From contig NW_009799099.1 in NCBI RefSeq assembly GCF_000213175.1, positions 1,747,781-1,811,780 on the forward strand: DNA of 64,000 nucleotides. The letters are read 5' to 3'. The position numbers and the translations under genes are program-made. This document shows, in pieces, positions 10,826 through 23,100 of this stretch (positions are counted from its first letter, which is position 1; each line of letters opens with the position of its first letter). The stretch is from Neurospora tetrasperma FGSC 2508. Taxonomy: Eukaryota > Ascomycota > Sordariomycetes > Sordariales > Sordariaceae. The notes under the pieces were generated by a model, which worked only from the letters and a program-made list of their open reading frames with translations, had not been told where the DNA came from and made no database searches.

Positions 10826-13800
10826 TCAAAACCTCAACTGACTAACCCTCGCGCTCGTCCTCCTCGCCCCAGGACTCGGGCTAACCGCCCTACTGCCCCT
10901 TGCACTCCCCGCTCTACTTCCCCCCCTACTCCCCGCCACGCTCGCGCTCGGACTCGTCATCATATAACTCTGATCAATCTTCCAGATCCAATCCATCTTG
11001 TCCTTCTCACTCCTCGCCGCAAACAGCCACGTGTTGTCCGTCCCATAGATGGCAAATACGCCAGCCTGCAGCCGCTCGCTCAGGCGGGAGAGACCACCAC
11101 CTTGCTGAAGAGATGGTCCTGACGATGACAAGGGCCCATTGTTGTTGTTTTTATTGTTGTTGGTGATGGTGGTGGTGGCAAGCGTACCTGTGGATGACGC
11201 CGGAGAACTTGTGTTGCTGCGGAGGGAAACGGCTGATGTTCTACTGCCGCCGCTTGCTAGCCTGCTGTGACTGCTCCTGGCCCCTGCCGCCGTCATCGGG
11301 TTGGGCGAAGGAAGTGGGCTGAAGGTGGGCCACAAGGAGGAAATGAGGAGGGCGGAGGGGGAGCGGCGTTGTTGAGGTGTGCTAACGTTACTGTTGGATA
11401 CTCTGCCTCCCGAACCGCCCGAACCACCACTCGTAATGGTGTCTAAAAGCCCACTTGGGCGACCGTTAGCGGCTCTGTTATTGTTGTCCATGTTTCCGTT
11501 CAGGTTGTCTAGTAGTCCGTAACCATCATCGGATCCCCCGAAGCCTCCGCTGCCGCCCGTGCCGTAGTCATCGTTTAGCAAACCTAATATCCCGGGTTGG
11601 CTATCGACGCGCGAGTTCCTCAAACTGACGATCCCGATCTCCTCTCCGTCTGCCACGCTGTGAATATGGAGATATGGCCTCCTCAGTTCAACGAACCGTT
11701 TATTCCACTTGGTCGAATCACTGTTGGGGACAAGGAGGTAGCCGCCCTTGAGGACGGTGGGGTTCTTGGGCACGCGGATGACCGAGGCCACAAACTCCAG
11801 GGTCGATTTCTGATCAGAAGTGGAGTCGGCGCAGCCATCAGTGGGCGGGTCAGTGTTAACAGGGCTGAGGATCTTGACTGTTGGGTCTGGGTAGCGTTGC
11901 CAGAGTTTAAGGCAGCGGTTCAGCAGATACGTTTGAGCGTCCGTGTATTCCGGAGGAGGTTTGTTTGAGTCGGCGGCGTCCGGCGTGGGTTGATTGGGTT
12001 CTGCACTATTGGTTTGCTCCTCTTGCTCGGTTTCAGCACTTGGTGCAGCTTCATCCTCTGGAGACGGTCCTTCTTGGGGCGTCGGCAACTCAGGCACCTC
12101 TGGCGGGTCGTCTTGCAGTAGCTCAGCAATAGAGTCAGTCTCGCTATTGGTTTTAGGTGGTGGCAGATCAGAGTCGTCCCCTGTGTCATCTACTCCATTT
12201 GAAAGGTCATTTGCATCACCAAACCCAAGCTTTTTCAGGCGCCCTTGCACCGCCGTAAGCTCCGTCATCATCCTCTTCTTCTTCCGCGCGCTGATGTAGT
12301 CTGCCACGAGTGACACGCCCCTCGGTGTCCAAGTCCCAAGGTTCTCTTCGCCTTTGACATAGTCATGCTGGCTACTCATTCGCCATAGGTCACCGACGCG
12401 TTTGATGGGCGCCGGACGCATCTGGACCGTGAAAATGCCCGTGGAAGAATGGACAATGCGGATATTCTGCCATAGCGAGGAGAACATGGACGTCTGGCGA
12501 ACAAAGTTGCGAGAAACGATCTGGACGGCAACCGGAAGAGAGAACTTGATCGACTCAGCGAGCTTCTCCGAGTTGATCTCCCAGGACACTGTCATTTGCA
12601 CGCGGTATTTTTCTGACGTAATCCGGTCGAGCAACAACGAGTTATGAAGACTAGAATCCCACTGTCCGATCAGGGTGACACTTCGGGTTCCATTAGCGTT
12701 TACCCGGAAAGTAGGCTCAGTAACGAGGCGAAGGGGCAGAGGAGGGCTGGCTGAGCCCATGTCGGGTGTCTTGCCTGCGCTATCCAGGAGTGCAATCTTG
12801 CCGATGCGCAAAGATGTCGCATCGTTCCATGGTAGAGCATCGCCCGAGCTATGAGTGACGGTGATGGCGACTCGTCTTTGCAGCCCTTGATGGAGTTGAA
12901 ACGTGCCGTTGTCAAGTTCACTTGTTTGGGTAACTTCGACGGGCACATAACCGCCCTCCTCGTTCAGTTCCATTATCTGTACCCGTGCAAGCAAGTCGTG
13001 CTTTTCCTCAGTGTAGAAGTGGGATTCGTTGATTCTTGCACCCTTGGGCTTGCTATGGGACGTCGGCACCGCATCGCGCATGTCATCCCAGCTGAGCAGC
13101 TTGTCAAGATGCATAGCTGAAACCTTGGCGAAAATCGCCACTCTCAACGACGTGTCTTGAGAAGCAAACAGCGGAATGCTCATGCTATGAACGCTCTCGA
13201 ACCGAATGGGTCCCTCGTCAAAATCCCTGATCATCTGGGTGGTGGTAATCCCGTCCTCCTCAGAAATGCCAGGGATGAAGAGCTGGGCGTGCACCTCGGT
13301 GCCTTCGCGTTCAGCAAATCCGATCATCTCGTGCATCACCACGTTGAACTTGAGCGTATTGGTCGGTGCCCTCGCACTGGAAGGTTCTAATGCGAGCTTG
13401 ACCATGCCAATGGCGTGAGATGTGTGTGGGGATGTCACGTCAAGGGTGAAGTCCTGTACCCGGCTCTCAAAGACGGTCTTCAACGGCACATCGACTTCGC
13501 CTACCAGTGTGTATTGCGGCATACACGTCTCCACGAAGGGGTTATCGAGGCTCAAGTGTTGCGCGTATTCGGGTTGATCCAAATACTGGAACATCTGCCG
13601 CATCTGCCTCACCCGATCGTGGAGCTTCTCTATGCTCCAAAGGTGGACAACGCTGTGCTTGTAGTCAATGACGCGAATGCCGACGCACGGCTTCAGTGCT
13701 GTTTCGAGAGCAATATCGTCTCCTTCACCAGTCAGCCCATTGAGCACCATGTCGTACGATGAGCAAAGAAGATGGCCGACGTCTACAATCGTAAATTGGA

Positions 13801-16620
13801 AGACGACGCTCTCATTAAGCTCATGACTCATGACTTGTGCCTCCTTGAGAGTGGCAGCATGTTGCAGTACCGCCTCGGCCATGAGGACGTAACGTCGACT
13901 CCTCCATTTCTTAACCACCGCCTTCGCGCGCTCAATCTCGTCTGCAGAGAGCTTCGGGTTGGCTTTCGGCCGCTTGAGCGGATCCAACTTCTCGATCTTG
14001 TCCTCGAACTGACGTCTCTGCATCTCCAGCTGTTTCTGCATGTCGACCTTGAGCTGCATCAGTGTTTCCTCCATTCTGGCCTTCTCCTTCTTGATCTCCT
14101 CCACCTCCACGTTCGCTGCCTCAGCCGTCTTCAGCTGGTCCTTGTACTCCTCCTTCTGCTTGTCGAGTTGGCTCTGCATCACGTCTCGAATTTGACCCAG
14201 CTTCTCCTCCGTCTCTCCTTGTTTGGGCGTCGATGGCATGGTTAGAGCGGTGTCCAGAGAGAAGTTGTCGAGAGTGCCGGTGGACAAGTACTTTTCCCTT
14301 GTCGGATACGACGCCATGGACTCCATATCTTCATCCCCTTCACGAACATTCACTCTCTCAGCTCGTGCTCGCTGGACATCCTCAAAAAGCGCATTCAGTT
14401 CTTCATCTGTCAGTTTGGCAAAGTTTTGATCTGTTCCAAGGATGGCCCCTGCCGCTTCCCTTCGCGCAAAGGACCAATCTGACTCTTTTGTGTTTCTTGA
14501 AAACGGCGCGGGTGAATCTGGACGGCTGCTGTCGCCTTCAGACACTGCCGTGCTAAGGCTTTGGTGATGGTTGTGACTGGGACTTAGGTTTGGCGATTTC
14601 TCCAAGGCCTGCAATTGATTTGCGGTGAGGGATTGCCTCAGTAGGCTTTGTTGCTCGGCGCGCTCTGCTCGTTCGGCTTTCGCTTCAAGAGGATGGTTGA
14701 ATCTGAAAATATGGAAGTCGCCCAGTATGATGCGGTATCCAGAGTGTAATCGTGTCGGCTCCGTCACTCGTTTGCCGTTCACCATGACAGCCGCGCCCTC
14801 CTTTGGGATAACAGTCACTGTTCCATCAGCTGCATTCTCAAAGACACAGTGTTCGTGGAGGATCCGCGACCCATTGAGGCGAATATTCGCTTGGTGCTCC
14901 GCGTTTGACTCGACGTTACCAACACTTGTTGAGCCTGGTTTCAGGTTATACACCAAGCACTCTGCTAATAGCGGATCGTCCGAAAGATTGACCAAATGGG
15001 GCATCTTCTTGGGGGTCGACATGCCGATAAAGCCCTTTTCGATGCTGATGCCCAGTTCTTCCAGCGCAGCTTCGCGTTCCTTGTGGATTTCTTCGGTTTT
15101 TTGCAGCTTCTGCTCCCAGGTCTGATTCAGATCCTGCAGAAGCTTCTCGGACTGATTCAACTGCTCTGCAATCTCGGCCTTGGAGACCTTCTTGACGGTG
15201 CCGTCCGGCGTTGTGATGCTGACAATCTGCTTCTCCAATGGCGTTCCCTCTGCGTAAACCTCCTCTCCCGGAACATGAGTGTCACCGACGACTCCGCCAT
15301 TGCCCAATTTGCTTCTCAGTTGAGCCAATTCTTCCTTCAGTTCGCGGATCATGCGGGCATTGGCGTCCTCATTGACAACAGCGTGGTTCTTGATTCTCTT
15401 GGCCGAATCAGCATAACGGAGTGTACTAAGCGTCTCGTCGTAGTTGATATCGGCTGGACTGATGGCCGCTATCATCGCCGTCATACTGTTACCGCCTAAC
15501 GAATCCTTCAACAACCAGGTGAGGACACTGTCACGATATGGTACCTGGCCGGCCGCGGATCCTTTCTTCTTTTTCCCGGTGGACAGGTCTGCTAGGGCTG
15601 CGATGACGCGCCCAAGCGTCGACAAGGACCGGTTGATTTCAGCACCTTCTTTGAGACGGGCGCCGGTGGCTCCAGTAGACGTTGCTCTTTCCGAACCTGC
15701 CAAATCCACCAGGCTGATCTTGGCTGCCTTTTCCATTTCCATTTTCGTTTCGGGATCAAACCGTTTTTGGGTCAACATGAGGGTAAATACAGCGTGACTT
15801 CTACTGGAGGTTTCGTTCATGTTGGTGGCCGCAACCGTTCTAGCCTTGTTTCCCTCGTCCATCAAGTGTTCGATCTCTTGGAAACTTCCCACGACAAGCT
15901 TCGCCAAGTCTTCAACGTAAGGACCCGTTGACGGATGTTCTCGGACCTTGAGATTGCCCTTGTTCGCCGGGTTGAGCAGATCGCGTACACGTTCGTTGTA
16001 AATTTCGAGGTAGGAGACTTCCACCGTACAGCGCAGATTTTTGTCTTGTTGCATGTCGTTTATCCGCTTGAACATATCCTGGCAAATCATGGGGATGATA
16101 CCGGCATCCTTGCCATATCCCATCATCGAGTAGGACTTGCCGGAACCGGTTTGACCGTAGGCAAAGATACAGTTGTTGTAGCCCTGGAAGGCATTGTCGA
16201 GCAGCGGTTTGCCCAGGTCCTCGTGTAGCTGATCTTGTCCGGCGTAGTTGGGCGCGTTCTTGTCGAAGGACCAGTATGACCTGTCGAAAGCGAAGATTTT
16301 CTGGCCTTGGTCTTTACCACCCTTGACTACAGCATCAGGCGGAGGGGTGAGAACCGTCTGGTTGTCTCTCATCTCGACGATACATTGTGCGCCGCGGTCG
16401 TGTTCTGGAATCGGGTAGTCGCATCATCAGTGTCTGTCCGCATGACGTAGGGACGAGCGCGTTCCATGGGTTTCCCTTCTCTTTGAGGGTTTCGCTCTTC
16501 AGCGCCGGCAACAGAGCTTTCGGGTATATAAACTCACTCACCTCTTGCGTTGAAGGGACGGCATCTGACCACGACCTTGATGTTTCCTCCACCCCCCATG
16601 GGGGCCATGCCTGGAGCCAT
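10826..16620 (-). CDS. Kinesin-3 motor (Unc104/KIF1A family)
   Basis: Predicted 1885-aa plus-end-directed microtubule motor carrying early endosomes and vesicles. Exon 1 (16620-16542) encodes MAPGMAPMGGGGNIKVVVR and following residues. An intron (16541-16405) precedes exon 2 (16404-10826), which is open to the stop. The motor domain (about 13-390) has the P-loop GQTGSGKS at 110-117, switch I NETSSRSH and switch II LVDLAGSE. A short coiled coil precedes the FHA domain (about 490-590: GNVESNAEHQ...GSRILHEHC). Central helices follow, then KIF1B-like and DUF3694-like regions (about 800-1400), and a C-terminal PH domain (about 1575-1840). The PH domain is interrupted by a Gly/Ser/Asn-rich insert. 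The acidic stretch before PH is rich in Glu, Pro and Gln. The length fits full-length fungal Unc104. Confidence 0.95.
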
Positions 16621-18030
16621 GGTGGCGCGATATGGCTCTAACGGTATCGCGCCGTGTCGCAGTGCTGTATATATGTATCGGCTGACCACACGAGTGACCA
16701 AGGAGCTGTCGAAACCGTCCGCGACTCCTCTAGATTGGGCGTGTCTAAACAGTCAAACTTATCCGGACGCGATCACAGCCTCCGAACGTCCCAACATTTG
16801 TTTTCCAGATCCAGCCGCACGACAACGTCACTCATTCTACCATGCGCCGTGGTATTCTGCGGAAGGGTTGCGGCCAGCTCGATTTCTAGGAGAGATAGTC
16901 GAGATGCTGGTGGCTCGCTGGCGTATTATGTTGCTTTACCCCACCCACGGTCGCCTGTCGCCTGGCCGACGGTAATCGCTGCAGGTGGGCGGGTGACGGC
17001 GCACGGGGGGGAACGACTGGAGATATGTATGGGGCCGTGGGAGGGTGAAGAGCGCGTGAGGAGTCCGAGATGGTCGCCGTTGTTGTGGCAGCCGCCGACA
17101 CTGTCGCAAAAGGAAGATGGTAGCTAGGTAGGTCTGCGAGTTCAGGTCGCTCAGTCGTTCAACGACCGCAGCCCGGAAGCTGCAAAGCCGGCGTCTTGTG
17201 TCACGCAACAGCCAATGTTCGGGAAAATCGTCGACTTCGTTGTAACAAAAGTCAAGAGGATCGATCAACAGGACGTGGGTTGTCTGGCCGAAGGAAAGGG
17301 ACTGAGCGAACGATGCCTGCCCGTGCTTGGTGGGCTCTGACAGGTTGGCTTGTGTGTGTAGTTGTTGGTTCCTTTACCTTGGCTCAGCTTGGGTTAGGTT
17401 CCCTGCCAGCTGTTGCCCGCCCCGAGTCGATCCCGCCCGTTGAGGCCCGGGTCCTTAGCGCCTGCAGCCCCGCAGCATGCCGTTACCTAGGTACCTACCT
17501 CTAGGTACCTACAAGCTATGAACGTGACGGCGTCCGGCGGGGACTGGAAGGAAAGCCCGCTGCCCCTGTGGAGCGGGAGGCAGGCAGTACCTTAGTGGAG
17601 AGTCACCACTGAACGAACCAGGAGATGCCCGCTGTGCTCGTGCATGCCCTGCGCTACCTCTACTCTAGATTCTGGCAGCGGATCGCTCCGTCATTGGTCG
17701 GCACTTCTCTTCATGTCTGACAACATCACAGCTCGACTAAACACCAGCTTCCGTCCTACTGTCCAACGAGGTCATGCAATCAGGGTTGTTTCAGACGGAA
17801 ACAGATGTTGGCGATTTTGTACTTGCCCATACCCACTCCCAATTCCTCAAGTAATGTAAGTAGAGGTGTGTACTTGACTCACACAAAAGTCTCCAGCTGG
17901 GTATGTAACAAACAGCTTCTTGATGTCACATCAATCATAAACCAATTTGGATTTATCCTAAACACTAACAGCTCAGGTTGGCATACCCTGAGCTACCCAG
18001 TGGTCACTTACTTCCTCCCATGATAACCGT
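16621..18030. other. Intergenic region upstream of the kinesin gene
   Basis: About 1.4 kb separating the 5' end of the kinesin gene from the 3' end of the aminopeptidase gene. It contains a tandem pair of CTAGGTACCTAC-type palindromes at 17485-17512. No gene is supported. Confidence 0.6.
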
Positions 18031-20145
18031 CTAAGACGAGTTGGCAGCCTCAGAAACGCCCAAGTCCTTCTCAACCATCTGCCTGCAAATAGGGTGGTAG
18101 AACTCGCGGTTCTTCTCAAAGGTCTTGAGCGCAAGCTCCCGATCGACCTTGTTGAGACCACGGAAGAGAGGGCGGACGAACTTCATCCGACCAACCTCTC
18201 CCAAAAGGTCAGCGACGCCCTGGTAGGCGCTGGCGTCCTTGGAGCGCATCGCAATGTGGTAGTAGGCGGCCTTAAGCTCGGCGTTCTTGGATTCAGAGAG
18301 GCCGTAGGCCTTGCCAAGCGCTTGCTGTGGTGGTATTAGCGTACTGCTGACTGGAAGTAGAGAGGTAGACACCTGAAACTTACCGATTGCTCAACCGTCA
18401 ACGGCTCCTCAAAGTCCTGCACGGCGTTAAGGAAGACCAACACCTGGTTACCAGTCCACGACGACACATCAGACGGGCTAGGCGTGAAGTCTTTGCTCTT
18501 CCACTTTTCAGCCAGCTCGTAGCACACGTCCGCAAGGGAGGTGTCAAACTCGGGCTTGCGGGGAAGGCCGGTGCTGTGGAAGCGACCCTCCCAATCGATC
18601 GAAGCAATCTTGTCCTTGAGATCAGAGTACTCGGGGGCGCTGAAGAACTCGAGGAAGGTGTCCTTGAACTCGTACGAGTCAAGCGACTTGTTGGACCACT
18701 TGCCAAAATAGTATGGGATGAACTTGTCAAAGTTCTCTCTTCCAACGAGACGGTCGAGACTCCAGACGAAGTGGAAACCCTTCTCGTAGGGAACCGTGCT
18801 GAAGGCATCATCGGGGTCGATACCCTTGTGGCTGATGCAGAGCTTTGTAAACTCGTGATCCTCTCCGTACTCCTTGATGGCCTCCTCTGTAAGACATTTG
18901 TTAGTGAGGACCTCCTACTTGAGGAGGGAGAGAGGAGAGGGGGGTTTCTGGTCTGTGTCATTAATTCTTACCAAGCGCCTTCCAGCCCCTGATGGCCGAA
19001 AAGTCAAAGTGGGCATCGCCGCCGTGAATGGAGGCAAGAATACGGCGCTCGAGATACATGGTCCATCCTTCATTCAACCAGCTGACCAGATGTTAGCAAT
19101 TACCGGTGATTAATTGATCAACGACCTGCAACTTACAAGTGCTCCCAGCTGCAACTGGTAACTAGGTTTCCACTCCAGCTGTGCGCGAGCTCGTGGGCAA
19201 TAACGTCAATGTTTTGCTTGTCGCCACTGATGATGGTAGGGGTAGCAAAGGTGAAGATGGGGTTCTCCATGCCTATGGAAGGAGGCACATTGTCAGCGTT
19301 CACATTATATTTCATTCTCGTTATTTCGCTTTTTTGCACTCACCTCCATAAGGGAAGCTAGGGGGCAGGACGAGAACATTGTACTCGCCCCACCTGTAGG
19401 GAAACACAATCTTCTCTGCAGCCTCCAGGAACTTGTCCATATCACCCTCCAGCTCCCATTGAGACGCCTTCAGCTCGTTGGGGCCGGTGCAAACACAAGA
19501 GCGCTTGCCGACAGGGGCGCTGGCAATCTCTCCAGACGAGAGGGCGAACAGATAGGACGGGATGGGCACCTTTTGCTGGAACTTGTACAGCTTCTCCTCG
19601 CCCAAATCCTTGGTCTCATCAGGCACGGGCACACCACTGGCTACAACAACGTAGGGACTGGTGATGTTGAAGTCGTAGGTGCTTTTGACGTCTGGAGTGT
19701 CCTGGCAGGGAAAGAGCGAGCGGGCGTGGATGGCCTGGCACTGGCTGAACATGAAGGGGGCCGCCTTGTTGCTGGTCTGAGCCGGAGTGAGCCACTGCAG
19801 GGCAGTGCACTTGTCCGTGGTGGCAAGCTCAATCTCAATCTTGACGACCTCGCCCTTGGCGGCACCCTCGGGGACGGCGATGTGGACGGGGGAGCCGTTG
19901 GGTTCGGTGCGGGCCTTGGTCTCCCATAACGAGGAGGCCGAGTTGAGCTTGACGGAGTTCACGGTAACATAGCTGGAGTCAAGAACGATCTCCTTGCTGG
20001 CCTTATCCGTCTGAGACTCGAGCTCGAGGATAACGGAGCCGCGTAGACACTTGGCTGTGAAGTCGATCTTGAGGTTGGCCGTGGTGTGACGAGTCCTCCA
20101 AGCATCATAGTTGGACAGGGTGTTGGGGTCGCGAACGGGAGCCAT
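18031..20145 (-). CDS. Leukotriene-A4-hydrolase-type M1 zinc aminopeptidase
   Basis: Predicted 614-aa bifunctional epoxide hydrolase/aminopeptidase of the M1 family (human LTA4H, yeast LAP2 type). Five exons on the minus strand: 20145-19344, 19272-19137, 19081-18972, 18886-18384 and 18324-18031. All junctions keep frame and have GT-AG ends. The substrate-anchoring GGMENP motif is at about 267-272. The zinc site is HELAH (His294, His298) plus Glu317 of NEGWT, one residue off human H295/H299/E318. The C-terminal helical domain is complete. An in-frame ATG at 20331 would add 62 Arg/Ser-rich residues with a mitochondrial-presequence character, giving 676 aa, close to yeast LAP2 length. I report the inner start, which has the sequence similar to the family core, and regard the outer one as a real alternative. 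Confidence 0.93.
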
Positions 20146-23100
20146 GTTTGCGGTGCTACATCCAAACCAACGGCCACGCTGATAGTGAGAGTGAAGGAGA
20201 TTGGGGGGCGCTGCTGATGCTGCTGATAGCAGTGATCGTGATGACGACGAGGATGGTGACAGTTGAGCAAACCTGGCCCTTTGAAGAAAACCTCTACCCC
20301 ACATCAAGACTGCCTCGGGGACTCTGACCAAATTTTTTGTTGCAATTATTCCCGTTACGTATTGTGCACCAGCTGTGGTACTACCTGGTAATCTCAGCTC
20401 TCAATTCGCACATATTTTATCACACAGAACCGCTCTTACCCTCACCTTCCTTCACGCCTTCCTTCTTGGTCGTAAGGTGTGGAATGACATCAGCAGATAG
20501 GATAATAGGGCAGCTACCTCTATGTCAATGCGGAGACAAACGCATTTCCTATCGCCATAGTGCTATAGCTTGAGCTTTGACCACTTTAGCTCCCTGCTTG
20601 CACTATCTAGAGCGAACAACCGACGTCTCCATCTCGCTCCACTCAACTGGGAGAAGCTTGACTTACACTACACCCAACCGCCCGACTGATGGACTTCAGC
20701 ACCAATCAACCACCGTCAGGGCAACTCACCTTTGCGCCTTCACTGTCAATCCTCAAGTATACCCATGTTGTTCTCATGTATAGACGTACGTATGGCCTTT
20801 CTACGGCCATCAGAAGGTTTTTGTGGTTCAGAATAGAAGAGCAGCCACAGCAGGGCGGGCTCCTTTTTGTGTTCCCCGTCCTCCAACAAACCGAAAAGTG
20901 GACTCGATGGCAGTTTGGATCCAGCCCATTGGTTTTACTCAACTTGACAAATGTTCCCTCACGGCGAGAGTACAGTAGAAGGTCGAATTATATCAGGTAA
21001 CTTGAAGCATCGCAGGATCACATATTATACACCCCGCATCATCAGTCCGTTTGTATGATCCGGCAGGGTGATTAAACGTCCCAGTGATGTTTGTTTCTGC
21101 AATCCAAGATGTTTCCGTTCCGCTGAAAGGAACCCGAACAGTACATAGGCTCCAATAAGGCCAAAATGGACTTACCTGCCCAAAAAGATGAATTGCCGAC
21201 ATACCAACCAGGATCACAATGGTATGTTTCCGGGCAATGTCGTTTTGTTACTCGCTGCGCAAATATTGCTGTAGGTCGTCAGGTTGAGACATGGTGATCC
21301 AGGCCACGAAACGAAACAGCTCGTGTGAAGTACAGATAGGAGGTGGTATCAACCAGGAAGGAGGAAGTTTTACTATTTGGGACCTGCAGGTGATAACACA
21401 ACTATTATATACCATTAATATATGCCGGTATTCCCTATATCATCACACATCCCTCCCCCCCTGTTGCTGCATCCTCATAGCATAGGCGAGCAAAATGTAG
21501 TTTCCGGTATCATTGTGGCGTGGTCAGATGCGGGCATACCTGAGATGTGATATAGGCAAATCTGGGTGATGAACTCGCACGCCGATGTCGGTGTTGCTGG
21601 CTGCTAGTTGTCGAGTCCTGGGGCTATCAAGAACCTGTGAAGCCCATATCATTCTCTCTTGTTGATACGGACAGCAGCATAGCCCGTCCGGCTCACTACC
21701 TTAATCTTGAAGTGCCCCCAGCCGCGGAAAGTGTCCGCATCATAGCGCTTCGGTTTCCGCAAAGGTTCACGTTCATCCTCCCGTTTAACCGGCAGTTATA
21801 CCTTTCCGCTGAAACCGCAGATGAACTTGGTTTTAAGCCGCAAAGAGATCGACATCTTGATTCTGGATTGGGAGTATTCGGTACTCGTCGCACTGAAAGC
21901 TACATTGGACGATGCTGTATTTGGATTTAGCGAATCAGACTTGCATTTTGATGAAACAATGGTTTGAAGCCGCGCTTTCCTGGCAACGTGTTGGATGTAG
22001 ATGACTGTCATGTGGACGATGACATCGCCTGCTCAACCTTTCAGTCCTCCCCAAACGAGTGTGCATATTTGTTCATACCAGATTGCTTGATACAAATCAC
22101 CGATGGTATACTTTAATGATCATGCGAATTCATGTTCATCATTTTTGCATATTCGCCAGGCCACCTGGTCCCTGAGGCCACCTAATATACAATCTCGGAG
22201 TGACAGGAAGCCGTCGGCAGTGGTAAGGTAAGAAGAGAGGATCGCTGCAGTTAGTATCTACTCAACGGCGAAAGGGGCAGCAGGGGATTCATCAAGGGCG
22301 AGACCGGAAAGCTACCTCTCCGGACTCATATGACTAAAGGAGCCGAGCAGACAGTCTTTGGCCTTGATAATTGATGCAACGTGGAACCTTTCGGGTCTTG
22401 GAGAGGTCATGAACGGGGTGATATCCGAGCCAAGTGGTAGCAGCTAGGCCTAGCTATGCTCGTGGATTAGGTAGCAGTCGAGGGGCTGCAGTTTAATTCA
22501 ACAAGTGGTTGTTTGGCAGGTAAAAACAGTCGAAGGTTATTGAGTACGGTTCTGGATTGGGAGCGATGCTAGTGATGACCTCGGCAGACCTTCACTTGTG
22601 AGCCGATCTCCGCGTACACGAGAAATACGGGCAATGGGATCAGAACAGGCGAGCTGGCGAGGACGCTCGGAAGGCGGCGCTGGTGGTTGTAAATCAGTGG
22701 TCCTATGTGACGGTGCCTGGCCTAGATTCCGGGGCTCTATCACTAGCATGAGCAAAGAAGATTCGGCAACTCGCTTAAGACCAGACCCCTGAAAGATTTA
22801 CAAACTATTCAGAAGGACTAACCGGTTTTGTGCAGGTGTCCGTCTGGGCAGCCCGTTGTTGGCGGGAGGGGTGGGGCGGGGCCGTTGAGGTTCCTCGGGT
22901 GCAAGTGTTGTCAAAGGAGTCTTCCGGAGGAAGAGGAGAAGACCGAGGAAGAGACCGTGATGTGTCAGACATTATGTGACCACTACACCAAACACCCCAA
23001 GAATGGAGCTCCGTCAGAGATGTCGGGGTAGTGGCAGATTGGGACCCTCCTAGATTCATTCGACATGATACTGGTTCGCGCCGGCGTCTCAGGTTGGATC

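Noticed and set aside
13415-15499. Several plus-strand frames of 100-170 codons
   Set aside because: All are antisense to the kinesin-3 gene, which has a continuous, domain-supported frame.
18387-18992. 201-codon plus-strand open frame
   Set aside because: Antisense shadow of the aminopeptidase; it crosses an intron of the real gene and has no motif.
21637-21930. 97-codon plus-strand frame
   Set aside because: No recognisable domain or signal peptide; isolated in non-coding DNA.
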